This document shows positions 12,331 through 24,852 of a DNA stretch of 64,000 bases, piece by piece. The DNA is from Aspidiotus rigidus (Eukaryota; Arthropoda; Insecta; Hemiptera; Diaspididae). A program made the translations under genes and the position numbers. Where the stretch lies: positions 1,612,001 to 1,676,000 of the forward strand of contig JAVHKY010000052.1 of NCBI GenBank assembly GCA_035079385.1, read 5' to 3'. The number at the start of each line of letters is the position of its first letter. The first letter of the stretch is position 1. Under the pieces are notes generated by a model, which ran no database searches, had not been told where the DNA came from, and worked only from the letters and a program-made list of their open reading frames with translations.

Positions 12331-15173
12331 TCAGTTCTCCTGTAACAGCCACCCACATTTTGCAAGCCTATCTTCAGGTCCTCTCTGCCGGACCCATCAG
12401 ATTTTACCATCAATTTAAACAACTCTCGCCGATGACCTCAATCCATTCAAAACAACATCTCTCATCTAAACACAGGAAATTAGATCCAACGCATCTATAT
12501 TTGATTCACCATCAAGCTTAAAACCCAAATACAGGCGAGAACTTGTAAAATTGAAAAAAAAAAAAAAAAAAAAAAATGAAAAAGGCTTCGCCCGGACAGA
12601 AGTTACTGAAGAGAGTACATTTTACTTTTTGAGTACACTGTATTCTTGAGTTTCATCATACTTTTACGAATAAAATAATTAACTGCTGCCAGTACAATGA
12701 TAAACAATCTGGAACAATTTAATATTGAAACAACGCAAGATCTAGTGTTTTTACCTATATTTAATTGAAATTTCAGGTATGGAAGGTGGAACTCCAATTA
12801 GAACTGCAAACCAGCTAAAATTATTTTCAATTTTGATGGAGAGGAAGCAGAATTTCCATACGGGGAAAACAAAGTAAAGATGCACAATTGAGATACAGAC
12901 AACATTAATGCAAATAATGAAAAAATGAAAACAGTAATTGAATACACATAACTAGGGCAAATTTTTTCTTCTGAAAACTGAACGTAAAAAACCAGTTCAC
13001 GTATATGGGAAAGAGTTAGATATTAACGTGATGAAACAATCAAATTACCATAAAACTTTCAAGATTGGTTGACTCCAAACTGAAAAAAATTCAATAACAA
13101 ATTAATATTTAGCCTTCGAATGGCATTGCAAACAGCACAGCAGAAACGAAAAACCAATTCGAATTTTTCATCAAAATTTTATAAACTTTGTAGGTGCATC
13201 GATCTACAAATAAACACCATCAAACAGACGAAATAAGACACAAAAAATCAATCCTTGAAAACTGGCAAGTGTGAGGAGTAAAATCAACCCGCAAGGTAGG
13301 GTATGAATTGAAAACCGATCCTCGTTATTATCCATTACTAAAAATTCTTCAAGGTAAGGGTTTCAAGAAAGTGACCTGTAAATGATGAGTGAACGCGATC
13401 AAGAGAAACCGACTCCCCTTGGATGTTACTAAAAATATTCTCTTTGAACGAGATTTTAAGAGGAAGCCTAAATTCTTTTTTCTAGCAAAAATTCGTGAAT
13501 AGTATAGAATGACGCCCAAGTTTTGTAGATTAGGCTTGGGATCCAATAAAATTACCAAACACGTCACCCAATCACAGACTCAACTTTTCCATGAGAACGC
13601 CGATAAGTGGGAAAAAGAGAAATAATAATAAGTCAACAGTATCAGTAATAATATTTTGGAATTTCTCACTTTTCTCACTCGGACTTGTGATGGATTGTCT
13701 CTCATCCTCACATTGATACCACAAACATGGGTCAATATATCGCCTTCTTCATTATCATGAAATTCGACCTGAAAGCTAGTGTCCGCTCTCGAACTCTTGG
13801 GTTTTTAGATATTTTCTGTTTCGTAAGTTCTTTTTGTTTTTCACAGTTGCTCCAATTCTCCATATCGAGCAGATCGTTTGGCATATCTTCGTTCGATTTC
13901 TCAGGTGTACAATCTTCCCTGATGAGTTTAAAATCCTATCAAATCGCAAACTGAATAGTGAAATAATCATATCCCTTTTGAAGCACTACGACAACAAACT
14001 CTATGAGTAGGGTTCGAGATGAAATTGAAGGCTTTCTCGTTGAAAGTTTCTTGTTTTCAAACTCACCTCGGATAAACGACTTTTTAATCAATGCATATTA
14101 GGTACATCTCTTGTCTCCAACTTTGTCATAAACGTGCTTGTCACTGTCTTCCTTGTTTTCCTCAAAGTGCACATCGATACCGTAGGTGTTGAGGTATGCA
14201 TTTTCATCTTTAATTCAAGGATTACAATCAATACTTGATATCGAAGGCCAATTATTAATAACTTTTGTAGACTTACGAGCTATCTATATTTTGGACCATT
14301 TCTTGGACGTACATGTTTGTGTACCAAAACTAAAACATCAATCTCGCATAATTTTGTCAACTGTTTTGCATTTCTTGTACGCGTGCACTTAAATGGATTA
14401 TACATCTGGTGTTCGCTTGATTGGTTGTCAAATCTAAACGACTGCAGGTATCGCGCGAGTTGTTTCCTAAAAGTAATAGTATTGAATGATGAATGTTGAT
14501 TCTTCGAATCATTAAAATAACTTACTAATTATTACAAGGCGTGGACGTACATGCATCTATACCAGATGTGATGGGCTGTAGCTAATACGGCATCCGATTT
14601 CACATAAATTTCGAAATCCAAACGACTGCCGGATATCGGCAGTCGGTATCGAGCTGAAAGAAAATGGCGCCATTGTGAGAATCAACAAGCTAATAATTTT
14701 AATAATAAACAAAATTAGGAAGAAAAAGAAATGTTTGCAATGACATCGTGTTTCAAACAATTTCTATTATATTATTTACTTTTTTTTTCTGTTCAATCAT
14801 ACTTGGCATACTGGTGGACCTTGCAGTAAGTGGCACTTTCAAATTTACAACATTGGTGGCACTGGTACGTTCGTATCAGTAAGTCTTATAAAATGTATGA
14901 CGTCATTGACCCGAAATGAACAGCGGATGTATTTATGCCGCTCTGACAGTTGTATGGCCTAAGCCCAAGTTGAAGTCAAAGAAATTTTCCAATCTATAAA
15001 AAAAATTTTAATGTATTATAATATCATTTTCATTTATGAGCTATGATTATGGTTCAAAAATCTGAGAAAATCATTGTTTCATTTAAATCAATCTTTCTCC
15101 GTATACTCAGTTCATTGGATGTATCTCCTCTCCCTCGTTTTCCTCGTACAGTAGAAATATATGATCAATCGTT
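12331..15173. other. Unannotated spacer upstream of SCO
   Basis: AT-rich DNA with a poly-A run near 12547 and short open frames (13349-13567, 13727-13970, 14186-14392) that I could not assign. The last few hundred bases presumably hold the SCO promoter and 5' UTR, but no convincing core promoter motif is visible. Confidence 0.4.
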
Positions 15174-16815
15174 ATGAGCGTTTCATTTTCAAAATTATTT
15201 CGACCGGTATTGGATTCGAGTTTTCGGATTACTTCTTTAGTAAGTTCATCTCAGCCGTTGTGCTTTCCGAAATTTTTTTACATGAGCTTGGAGTCATCTG
15301 CTCCCATCATTTTTGTAGAGAGGGTCTTTGCTTACTCCTCGCCGAAATCAACCCGTACGATTCAGTTCTAGTAAAGTAGACAGAAGTTTGGCGAAGCCTA
15401 TGATAACATGGCGCAATGTTATAATTGTCGGAACGTTTACCAGTGTTATAGTTTATTTCGTCCGTGATATGCGTCTGGAAAGGGAAAAAAGTATATTGTG
15501 GTATCAATTCCAATTTTCCTGAAAGTTTTCGAAAAATTGCCCTTTCAAATCTCATTTTTTTATAATAGAGAGACGAATTGAACGTAAACGGATGTTGGGA
15601 AAAGCCGCGATTGGAGGACCCTTTGAACTGGTGGACAATGAGGGCAAGTTAAGAACAAGTAACGAGTTTAAAGGGCAATGGCTTCTTATATATTTCGGTT
15701 TCACTCATTGCCCAGATATTTGCCCAGATGAACTCGAGAAAATGGTGAAATGCGTCGACATAATCGGTATGAGAATTTCTCACATATAACGAGTTTACTG
15801 ATTCAGTTGATGAATCTTTAAATTATTCGATTATTTTTCTAGATAAAAGCGAATTTGTCCCAAAGATACAGCCAGTTTTTATAACGGTAGATCCAGAGCG
15901 AGACACGCCTGAAGTCGTGGGAAAATACATCAAAGAGTATTCACCAAAATTCATCGGGCTCACTGGAAGTCCCGAACAAGTCGATAAAGTGTGCAAAGGC
16001 TACAGAGTATATTACAGCGCCGGTCCTCAAGACGAAGATAAGGATTACATAGTGAGTTCGTATTCTATGCTTCTTTTCCTGTTCATGCATCCGATCATTC
16101 TGATTATGAATATGAAACAGAATTGTTGCACATCCGTCTGTACTTACATTCTAACGTGACTAGTTTCTATATTGAATCATTTGACGAGAAAACCTTTACT
16201 TTGTATTCATATCCAGTAAAATGTTAGTCTGGGGATGATCTCCAAAAATATTAAAGCCGATCATAATAGTATCTCCATATTCGTACCCGTGGATATGTTC
16301 CTATTTCCAATTTTCTAAGTAGCCCAGTTGTTTTAGATCAATTCCCGGTTGAACCGATATTTTTGTGGCTTTTACTCATTACTTTTCAATCCTAAATATT
16401 TCTTAATCATACTAAACATGTACTTCCTGATAGATATGTCCCATAGAGGTTCTTTCTGAGACAAAACAAATCTCAGATATTAGATTTTACAATAGGTTTT
16501 ACCAGCTTATTCCTTTTTCTAATTGTTGTATAACATTTATGAATAAAATTGAAAATTCTAACATTGGGTGATACGATGTAGAAAATAAATTTGTATTTTG
16601 GTTTTCAGGTTGATCACACAATCATCACATACCTAGTCAATCCAGATGGAGAGTTTGTGGACTATTACGGTCAGACTAGGAATGCTGATGAAGTAGCCGG
16701 AGCTATCGAAATGCAAATGTTACAATACGAAAGAGAGAAAAAATCTGAAGAAAAGATTTCTTTGAAATCTCTGTTTAGATCTGACGAAGTTATAACGCAG
16801 AAAGTTAAAATTTGA
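15174..16815 (+). CDS. SCO1: SCO1/SCO2-family copper chaperone for cytochrome c oxidase
   Basis: Delivers copper to the Cu(A) site of cytochrome c oxidase subunit 2 and sits in the mitochondrial inner membrane. My model has five exons: 15174-15239, 15319-15490, 15569-15766, 15843-16051 and 16609-16815. All have GT/AG borders and consistent phase, giving 283 aa against roughly 266-301 for human SCO2 and SCO1. The start gives a basic, Ser-rich mitochondrial leader; the first intron (GTAAGT donor at 15240, TTTTGTAG acceptor ending 15318) is needed to join it in frame. One membrane segment spans about residues 53-70. The thioredoxin-like domain has the copper motif CPDIC (Cys127, Cys131) and the distal ligand His218 in VDHTII. 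The C-terminal tail after the domain is Lys/Glu-rich and longer than in the human proteins. Which paralogue (SCO1 or SCO2) cannot be decided here. Convergent with NANS. Confidence 0.94.
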
Positions 16816-17059
16816 AACCGTCTGCATTCGGATCGTTTGTAACAAATATCTTTAGCTTTACGTTCATAGCGTAGAATTTATTGATCACGTTACGCTGAGG
16901 GAGAAGAGATTGTTCATGTTCGTAGTTCAAGAACATATAAGAAATTGTTTTCCACCAATAGTAACTTCTTTTGTTTTTGAAGGAAGCGATTGTGCTTAAA
17001 AGCTTTCAATCAAAACACAGAATTATGCATCCAAATCAGAAGTTTTCATTTTCCGTGCA

Positions 17060-17065
17060 TTTATT
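17060..17065 (-). promoter_or_regulatory. Polyadenylation signal of NANS
   Basis: AATAAA on the minus strand begins four bases after the NANS stop codon (17069-17071). If used, the NANS 3' UTR would be only a few tens of bases, which would help keep its transcript out of the convergent SCO gene. Confidence 0.5.
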
Positions 17066-17068
17066 ATT

Positions 17069-20000
17069 TTAAAAACTACGACTAGCCAACGACTCTTCTG
17101 TGATTGATTCGTAACGAAGTATTCTCCGAATTATTTTTCGTCCTAAAATTTCCTCGTAATATTTGGCCGCTGTACCTTTCGGATGATCAACCATAAATGC
17201 TACATCATCTTTGGATAAAATCTTTCCAGACTCAAGGTTCTTAGCCGCAACCAGGCTTTTACCCAACTTTTCATAACAAGTCATCTCGCAAGGCAGAATA
17301 TTTTTTTCTCGCGTACCCATTGCTCGTTCTATCGTTCGTATGTCCGTTATCATCGATTTAAATTCATCTGGAAGTAGTGAACACTGATGGTCGCTACCTT
17401 TCTGCGTTTTGTCCAACGTTATATGTCTCTCTATTACCTACAAAAGTTGAATAATACATGAAAATTTTTAGTAAAATCAGGCTCAATACGTTTCAACTTT
17501 CAAGTTGTATTTATAATTTACCTTCGCTCCAAGGGTCGCAGCCGCTACGGAAATGGCAGTCCCCGTCTCATGTCCAGAATACCCTATAGATATATCAGGA
17601 AATGCTTCATAGTAACTCTTGATCACGTTAAGGTTAATATTTTCTGGTTGCGTAGGGTAAGAGGACACACAGTGGAGAAGAATAAAGTTATTGTGATGGG
17701 ATTTCACGAGTTTGTAGACTCGACTAACCATGTCCATATCCAACATTCCTAAAGATGTAAAACCTTCCATATTATGTTTTATTTACTCCAATTCCTAGAT
17801 TCGACGATAATATTTAGATTTACCAGTTGAAATAACTAGTGGTCGTTTAGAAGCAGCAGCTTCTCTCAGCAGGGCTAAATCTTCTGTGTCTCCGGATCCT
17901 ATTTTTATGAATGGCACATTCATCTCCAGCAAAAATTTCAACGAAGGCTGCATTTAATTTGTTCACATCAGAAGATAAGTTCAGTTTCTTTTCTCCACAT
18001 GAGTATCTCGAGTGATCCACTTACGATATCTTTCGGTGTCGCCGAAAATACTAAACCCAAACTTTCTGCGTACAGTTTCAGTTCCCAAAAATCTTTGTCC
18101 TCCAATTCAAGATACTTTTTATGTTCACCATACGTTTCACCCCATGAATGAACCGACGAATAAGGTCGTTGTAAGGCTGCGGGTGTAAATTTATCTGGAA
18201 GACTTGTTTTCTGGAATTTAACACAGTCCGCGCCTGCAGACTAAGACAATATATTATTACAAAAAAAACTCAGCTTATTTCGTTTGCTGTCGACAGGGTC
18301 TCATTCATTTATTAAGAGCCACTTGCACCAACTTCTAAACCTCGTGATCATGTTGAACTTAGGTAGTTCAATTGTACTAGGTCAGTTCAATCGAGCAAAT
18401 TCAGAGGTAAACTAGGTACAATTTGACCGCCCAATTCTGGTCAGTTGAATTAAACCGTAGTACATTTTTTAACTCGAGTGAATTAGTCTGTACAACCAAC
18501 TGTAAGTTGATTAGGCGACCAGAAATCTGTTCTACATGGTTGTTTTTCTAATCCGATAATCACGATCCATTATTTGGTCAAAATTTTCCAAGTCCTCCTG
18601 ATATATTAACGTATCACACAGCTCAGAGGTCTAAATTTCTCCAAGATAGTTCAAACGTCAAACTTGGTGTAAGTCTCTCTCCTGCTATTTATAAATATTA
18701 GGTTGCTCGAGGGTCCGATTTTCTTGTCCTTAAAGTAGGTCAGACCCCCTCCCGCTATGATTATACAGTATAATACTGGCGCATATGGACTGGGCTTCGC
18801 CCATATACCGTCGTGTTGACTGAGCGTAGAAAGATAAAATTGTGTAGACTTTCGGATATAGGCAGTACGGGTGAGCAAAACCGCCTTCATCTGCAATCAA
18901 CTGTGCTGCCTATATTCGAGGGCCTGGTATAGTATTCATCCTATTTTTGCACGCTGTACCTCAGTCTTTATAATTTAGAGTTTCCTCGTAGGTCCTACTA
19001 TCTCAGTCTTTATGATGATATAGTCAAAAGAGCTCCTCTCAACTTTTTCAAATACAATTTACCGGAAGACGGCGGACAATTTTCTCAATGAACCCCTGTA
19101 AATTTGGTTTCCTCTTGAAGAATTCACGAATAAAATCAACTGGTACAAAAATAAAAAGTTGTCCAATTAGTATCTCAACCGTTATCTTTCGACTTTAAAA
19201 AAGTCTATTCCCGAACTGTAAGTATTATGTTTCAATAAAATAATGTAACTTGCAAGAAAAAATTTCAGTCAAGTTGGACTGCACTGACTCCTTTTGAGGC
19301 CATTCATAAATTTTGTAAGGATCATTTTTGCCTATTTTTGAACCTCTCTTGTAAGGATACATAAAATTTTTTGACACCCCCCCCCCTCTTAAGTAAGATT
19401 TTGCCATAAATTCTGTGAAAAAATAAGTTTTATTAAAATTGGTAATGCGTGTTTTTTTTCGCCCTCTTTAAAGACAAATTTTCCTAGTTCTGACTCATGA
19501 AAAAACTTATGTAAGAATGGCTTTCCACCTTCCTTCACCCAAGTAAGGTCACGTAGAGATTTTTCAAACTCACCTTCCCTTGAGTCCCTTACGCAATTGA
19601 TGAATGGCTGGCTCCTTCTCTCTCCGAAGAAGGTGAAGCCGAGAGTAACATCAAATACCAATACCAGAAACTCCATAAGAGATACATTGAGCGCTGTTGC
19701 TCGTCGCTTTTCCTCACTTACCACAATCTTTGACTATACAAACAACAAACTAGTGGTAGTGTGGACTGATATTATATATTATGGTTTCCGCGGTGGGGTA
19801 GTTCGAAGCGCTGAGGAGGCAAAGAGAAGGTGGTAACAACGAAGACGATTTGTATCATCAGTTGCATAATCCATGCTACATCCAACTACGTAAGGCGCTA
19901 TTTTATGAAGAGAATTTGTGCATCTGGTTGCAGACTTCAACTACATGCTACGCGTTATTGGCTTATTCCGTTGCTTATTCCCGCCTTCTCCACTGATGAA

Positions 20001-20856
20001 TGTCAATTAATTCAAGTTAATCGTATGCAGTATGAGTCCATACTACCACTGGTTTGTAGTTTGTATAGTCAAAGGCCACAATGTTTATGCTGAAGTACTA
20101 ATCCAAAGCACAGCGCCACAAGCGATTAAAATGACATTATTATGAGCTAGGAATAATCTCTACCGCTAGAGCATAAAAATCCAGCGTAGTTTCCAGCATT
20201 GATCCTAATATTTTCGACTTTTACTAATAACTAACACATGATTGTTCCCCTTCCCTACTACGCACTACCCGTTCTTTATCAAAGTTTGTTCAGTTGAGTG
20301 TAACATTTGCATTGGTTTTGGTTATCAGAAATATAGAGGTACTCAACGTTTCAATACAAGTTGTTTATATACCGAACACCCACGAGGACTATATACAAGT
20401 TTTATCAAATGCTGCAATTATACATGATAAATAATAGGTACTGCCAGATTATATCTATTGTCGAGCTTTTCTGAATGAAGAACCATGTTGTAATGGACCG
20501 TAAACTAAGAACAAACCGCTTCAAATTCATTATATTACTATGATAGACCTGTTTCCATAAAATTCACCCTTTATAGGTGATCGGGTACCTGGAGTCTGAT
20601 TGAAATTAAGATTTTTATAGCGTATTTTTTCATACACATGAATCTATTAGTAGTTCAATCGGGTAACAGAATTTGTCTCTCAAAACTTACATTATTTCAT
20701 TGGACCAATACTAATGATACTTACACTAGCAGCTTTTATCAGTCTCTTAGCTTCTTCCACACTACCTTGATGATTCTGTCCAATTTCTGCAATGAAAAAA
20801 CAAGGTCTGTCGCACGAAATTAATTGCTTTCCTGGCACCAGTTCTACGACAGACAT
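17069..20856 (-). CDS. NANS: N-acetylneuraminate (sialic acid) synthase
   Basis: Condenses phosphoenolpyruvate with N-acetylmannosamine 6-phosphate to give sialic acid 9-phosphate in the cytosol. Minus-strand exons: 20725-20856, 18025-18240, 17824-17947, 17522-17748 and 17069-17437. All are GT/AG with consistent phase and total 355 aa (human 359). The NeuB-type TIM barrel starts with FFIAEIGQNHQG (about residues 20-31) and includes GADCVKFQK, KIGSGDT (131-137), GYSGHETG (213-220) and ERHITLDKTQKGSDH (236-250). The C-terminal SAF/antifreeze-like domain covers roughly 285-355. I chose ATG 20856 because it matches the family length; the frame stays open to another ATG at 21003, which would add 49 residues not found in relatives. 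Intron 1 is ~2.5 kb and holds a 347-bp transposon. Confidence 0.95.
19728..20074. mobile_element. 347-bp inverted-repeat element (MITE) in NANS intron 1
   Basis: Ends begin CTTTGACTATACAAAC and are inverted repeats of about 40 bp with few mismatches. The flanks are ACCACAAT (19720-19727) and GCCACAAT (20075-20082), a 7-of-8 match consistent with an 8-bp target duplication. No transposase is encoded. The same end sequence bounds the element at 27811-28081. The 8-bp duplication fits hAT- or P-type transposons; the superfamily is not proven. Confidence 0.8.
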
Positions 20857-21376
20857 TTCACAAGGAACTACTAGGTATTGGATACGCGATAACGGATAAA
20901 TACACTGTCGGCTATGAGGAAAATCGTCACTATTACATGTATAATGCACACAATCTTCAAACAATGTTGCAGGAGATGTACCAGAATAATGTCGCTTGAA
21001 CATAAATAAATTACACTAGACTATCATCAAATAATCTGGTACAGTTCGACATGGCGCGTTCTGAACATAATTAATATAATATTTGGGTGCACCATTTCCA
21101 AATCTCTGAAATTTTGACAATACAGCCATTAGAATTCAGAATCAGAACGCTATAAACTTGATGCCTGAGTGAAAAAAAAAATAGGAATTTTAAATGCAAT
21201 GAATTCCTGATCTAGGTAGGCAAAAATTATCCTCACGATCAACAGTGAGAATGAGCTAAAATTGGGTGGATCGCAAATTTGGCTTTTGGGATCACATATC
21301 ATAATATGAAGCATAAATTAATTTACTAGAAAGGAGAAATATTTTCCAGAGGAGCGACTTTATTAATATTTAAAAC

Positions 21377-21839
21377 CACGGTACATTATAGAGGTATTGA
21401 CACAACGAAAAATTTCTGTCGCACGAATTGTGTTAATTCATACGGAATTCCGCTACGCTCGCAGCGATCGTTTGAATACCTTCCACACCCCACCTGTGTC
21501 GGAACCTTACCGGAGGTACCATAATATTGACGAAACTTTCGAGTTTCGAGGGTTGTAAAAGGTGAAGAAATTCACCTAAGAAGATAATTTTTTTTTTAAT
21601 AAGTAGAGCATGGTTAGTTGTCTATTCGTACCTAGTTTCAGATTTTTAGGTTAATACCTGATTCCTCTACAAATTTTTAAAAATTGATGAATTTACATTA
21701 CCTAGTATTCATGTAGTTTTCACGCTTAGTAATACCTTGCAACGCTCCTAGCGTAGATTATATCAACTGACACAACTCAGGCGACAGTAACAAACACGGC
21801 TAATATACGTTCGTGTCAATACCTCTATAATGTACCGTG
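21377..21839. mobile_element. 'CACGG' family MITE, copy 1 (463 bp)
   Basis: Terminal inverted repeats of ~30 bp begin CACGGTACATTATAGAGG. The element is flanked by an exact 8-bp target duplication, TTTAAAAC (21369-21376 and 21840-21847). There is no coding capacity. The interior is very similar to the copy at 27136. The ends match those of the P/THAP element at 31472, the probable source of its transposase. Confidence 0.9.
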
Positions 21840-22498
21840 TTTAAAACAATCTTAATCTATATTACTAAACGAATAGTTGGCCTTGAGCCTCCACTTATCA
21901 GCTCGAAATATTTTTTGACTTTTGGCGTTATTACGAAGTTTAGGCTAAACGTACAAACCTACGGCGCCTGATTGGCCGAATCAAAGTCATATATATTACT
22001 AACGTAACAAGTTGTGCATCTTCCTATATACGCAATGAATACAAAAAAATGTAACGAAATTTATCACTATACGCGCGCAGCGTCGCATTGCTTATGCTTT
22101 TATGGGAGAAATACACGTAAAAAGTATGTTTAGAAACTGCGTGTTATCTCCAAAAATCGATCGACACCTACCTATTTTTTCTTTTGAATATTAAAGACGA
22201 GGCTTCCAGCTTTTTTTTAAGCCATACATGAATATAAACGGTTCATTAGAATTTTAGAAATTAAAATTTGAAAAATACGTTTTCTCCATTGTCAGCCAGC
22301 TATTTCCAAAAAACTCGTGAGCAATGCTACGCCAGCGCTCAACATTCATGTTCCGTGGCAACAACATGAAACTGCGCGAGTTACTCAACTTGGTGTTCTA
22401 TACGACTTTGGGCCGAATAATCCGAGTAGTTGTATCAAGTTGGAACATTTTGAATGACGAAAGATTTTTGTTTCTGTATCACTGTGCTGTGTTACCAC

Positions 22499-22955
22499 CA
22501 CGGTATAAGATGAAGAGGTAATGACACAACGCTAAAATCGTGTCCGCAGTTTTGAAGTTGTACGTACAAACTTCCGCTAGGTTTGCAGCGAACACTCGGG
22601 CTGTTTCCCTGTTCCTTCTACACCCCACCTGCGCCGAGACGTTACCGTTGGTACCCTAGTATTGATGAAATTTCCAAGGATTATAAAAAATCCAAGAATT
22701 TACTTAGAAGGGTGATCAAAATTTTATAGAGTAGATTAAATGGTATTTTTATGCCAAATATGAAATGCATCGGCTGATTCCTGATCCTGCAATAAATTTT
22801 TGAAAGTAGCGGCGTTCCCATAAGACTCTGTAGGTTACCCATCACTTTCATCACGAGCGCTGCGCTCGGGATGTTCAGAACTACTTCAAAATCACGGACA
22901 GCGTTTACCACAGTCAGAATACGTTCGTGTCACTACCTCTTCATCTTATACCGTG
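22499..22955. mobile_element. 'CACGG' family MITE, copy 2 (457 bp)
   Basis: Terminal inverted repeats begin CACGGTATAAGATGAAGAGG and are nearly perfect over ~30 bp. Flanks GTTACCAC and GTTACCAA agree at 7 of 8 positions. The interior shares segments (CCGCTAGGTTTGCAGC, CACCCCACCTG) with copies 1 and 3 but is otherwise diverged. Non-coding. Confidence 0.87.
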
Positions 22956-24252
22956 GTTACCAATACCACAAGTGTTATGATTTATAAACTTCCAAATCGT
23001 TTTCGTTCAAAATAGGAACGATTTGAAAAAGGAAATATTGAGCGTTTTGTGTGTGACGTCAGCACAAGTGTCTTTGAAAATTTTCTGGTGGGAAGTTGAA
23101 TCCCTGTAGTTTATACAGTTCGGCGCCTTTTTCCCAATTACAGTCTGAAGAAATATGAATTGCAAAGAGAACATTTTCTCTTCCCCTTGTAATTTTCTAT
23201 TCAGTAAGTCCAATTTGAGATTTTCTTGACGCAAAAATTTGAATTCAACTTAATTAGAGATGGGAGTCAATAAATGGATCAAATTTTGTATTTTTCAATT
23301 TTTCATTTGAAATCATATTTTTGAGATAATGAAGAAAGAATGTGACAGGCTGCATAAAAAGGCATACCGCATTCAACTTTTCACCAGCGACGACAAAAAT
23401 AAATGGAACGCCCCTTTACATTTTAATGTTTGAAATGAACGACTCTGAACAGTTATCATTTTTTTTTTCTTTTTTTTTTTGGTTGAATTAAATCTCAAAT
23501 TACTCTCTGAAAATTTAATCCGAAATGGTTATTGGATGAAATGGTCAAACGCTTTTTGCTAATAAGTAATTGATGTTATAACTGTTATAACCAAAAAATG
23601 TTGGTCAGGGTGGAAATTTTTCATTCTTCATAAAATTCTTCCAACAAGCAAAATTAGCACTTGAAATTGAAGATGACCGTTTTGAGCAGTTTCAAAACAA
23701 ATAGTCATGGTATAACTGTTTATGTCCGTTTTGATTATTTCAAATAATATTGGTCATTTATAACAGTTGAAAGTTCATCAATTTTTCTTCGGTTATTATA
23801 GTCAATTGGTCAAGATCAATTATATACCTATGTGACACGCGAAACAGCATGAAGTCCAAAGCTTAGAGTGCCAGATTTGTTGCTTACTTTTAGAAATAAC
23901 TTGACCTAACCTTTCAAACAATAGGATTTTGGAAGCTGAAAGAATTAGGTCAATGTTTTGTTAAAAAATTGGGTGTCGTTGTCAAAATAAAAATGCAGCC
24001 ACAGGGGAATGCAGAAACAACATCAACAACAAATATGATGGAAAAAAAAAAGAAAAAGAGGAAAGGTATATTTGCAGTAAGATATCTTGTTTGGAGAATG
24101 AAATAATGGTGAACAAATACAAAAGAAAGAAAGATGAAGTTGCTTAGAGACAAGTTTTATACATATCAATATCAATATGTAAATAATATTTCATTGAAAA
24201 TTAATAGAAAAGTATTATTATTCAAACCTAATCATCAACGTATCATAAATTA
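22956..24252. other. Unannotated spacer
   Basis: AT-rich DNA with a poly-T tract near 23459-23481. The open frames are short and none is recognised. Confidence 0.4.
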
Positions 24253-24844
24253 CAGAGTTGCGAAAAAAACGTTTTTTCTTTTAAAAAAAAAAACAAAAAA
24301 CAAAAAACTTTTTTTTAAAAAAAACAAGAAATTAAAAAAAAAAAAAAAAGAAACTCTTTTTATTTGTTTAAAACAGATTTTACATTTAAAACATGTTTTG
24401 AAATATGGAGTTTATTCTCCAGTTTAAAACACGTTTTAAACGTTTTTAAAACGTAGTTTAAAACGACGTTAAATTTTTTTTTTTTCAACCTGATCGATCA
24501 ACCCTGGAAGAATTGTGAATTGTGACTCGTGAGCACGATGAACTTGTCTGCTTATCTCCTGATAAACTGATACTGAATCGCGGCTGAATCCGTTGTGGCG
24601 GCGGAGGTGTATTTATACATTTTTAGAGATAGGGGAAAAAAAACAAAGTTTTTAATGTTTTAAATGGGATTTAAGAAAAAACAGTTTTAAAACAAAAAAA
24701 AAGGGGTTTTAAACATATTTCCGTTTAAAACAATGTTTTGATTTTTTTTGTGTGTTTTAAACGTGTTTAAAACATGTTTTGAACGTGTTTTAAAGGTGTT
24801 ATAACATGTTTTGAACGCCGCGTGTTTAAAACATCGCAACCCTG
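24253..24844. mobile_element. hAT-type MITE (592 bp), TTTTAAAAC-rich
   Basis: Left end CAGAGTTGCGA and right end (reverse complement) CAGGGTTGCGATG form short inverted termini typical of hAT elements. An exact 8-bp target duplication, ATAAATTA, flanks it (24245-24252 and 24845-24852). The interior is built from many GTTTTAAAAC/GTTTAAAACATG-like words in both orientations and poly-A tracts, so it can fold extensively. It has no transposase. Confidence 0.88.
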
Positions 24845-24852
24845 ATAAATTA

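Noticed and set aside
19389..19724. 111-codon minus-strand frame in NANS intron 1 as a nested gene
   Set aside because: No recognisable domain and it ends next to a MITE; open frame of this size can occur by chance.
20857..21003. NANS start at the upstream ATG (21003)
   Set aside because: It would add 49 residues absent from relatives; ATG 20856 matches the family N-terminus and length.
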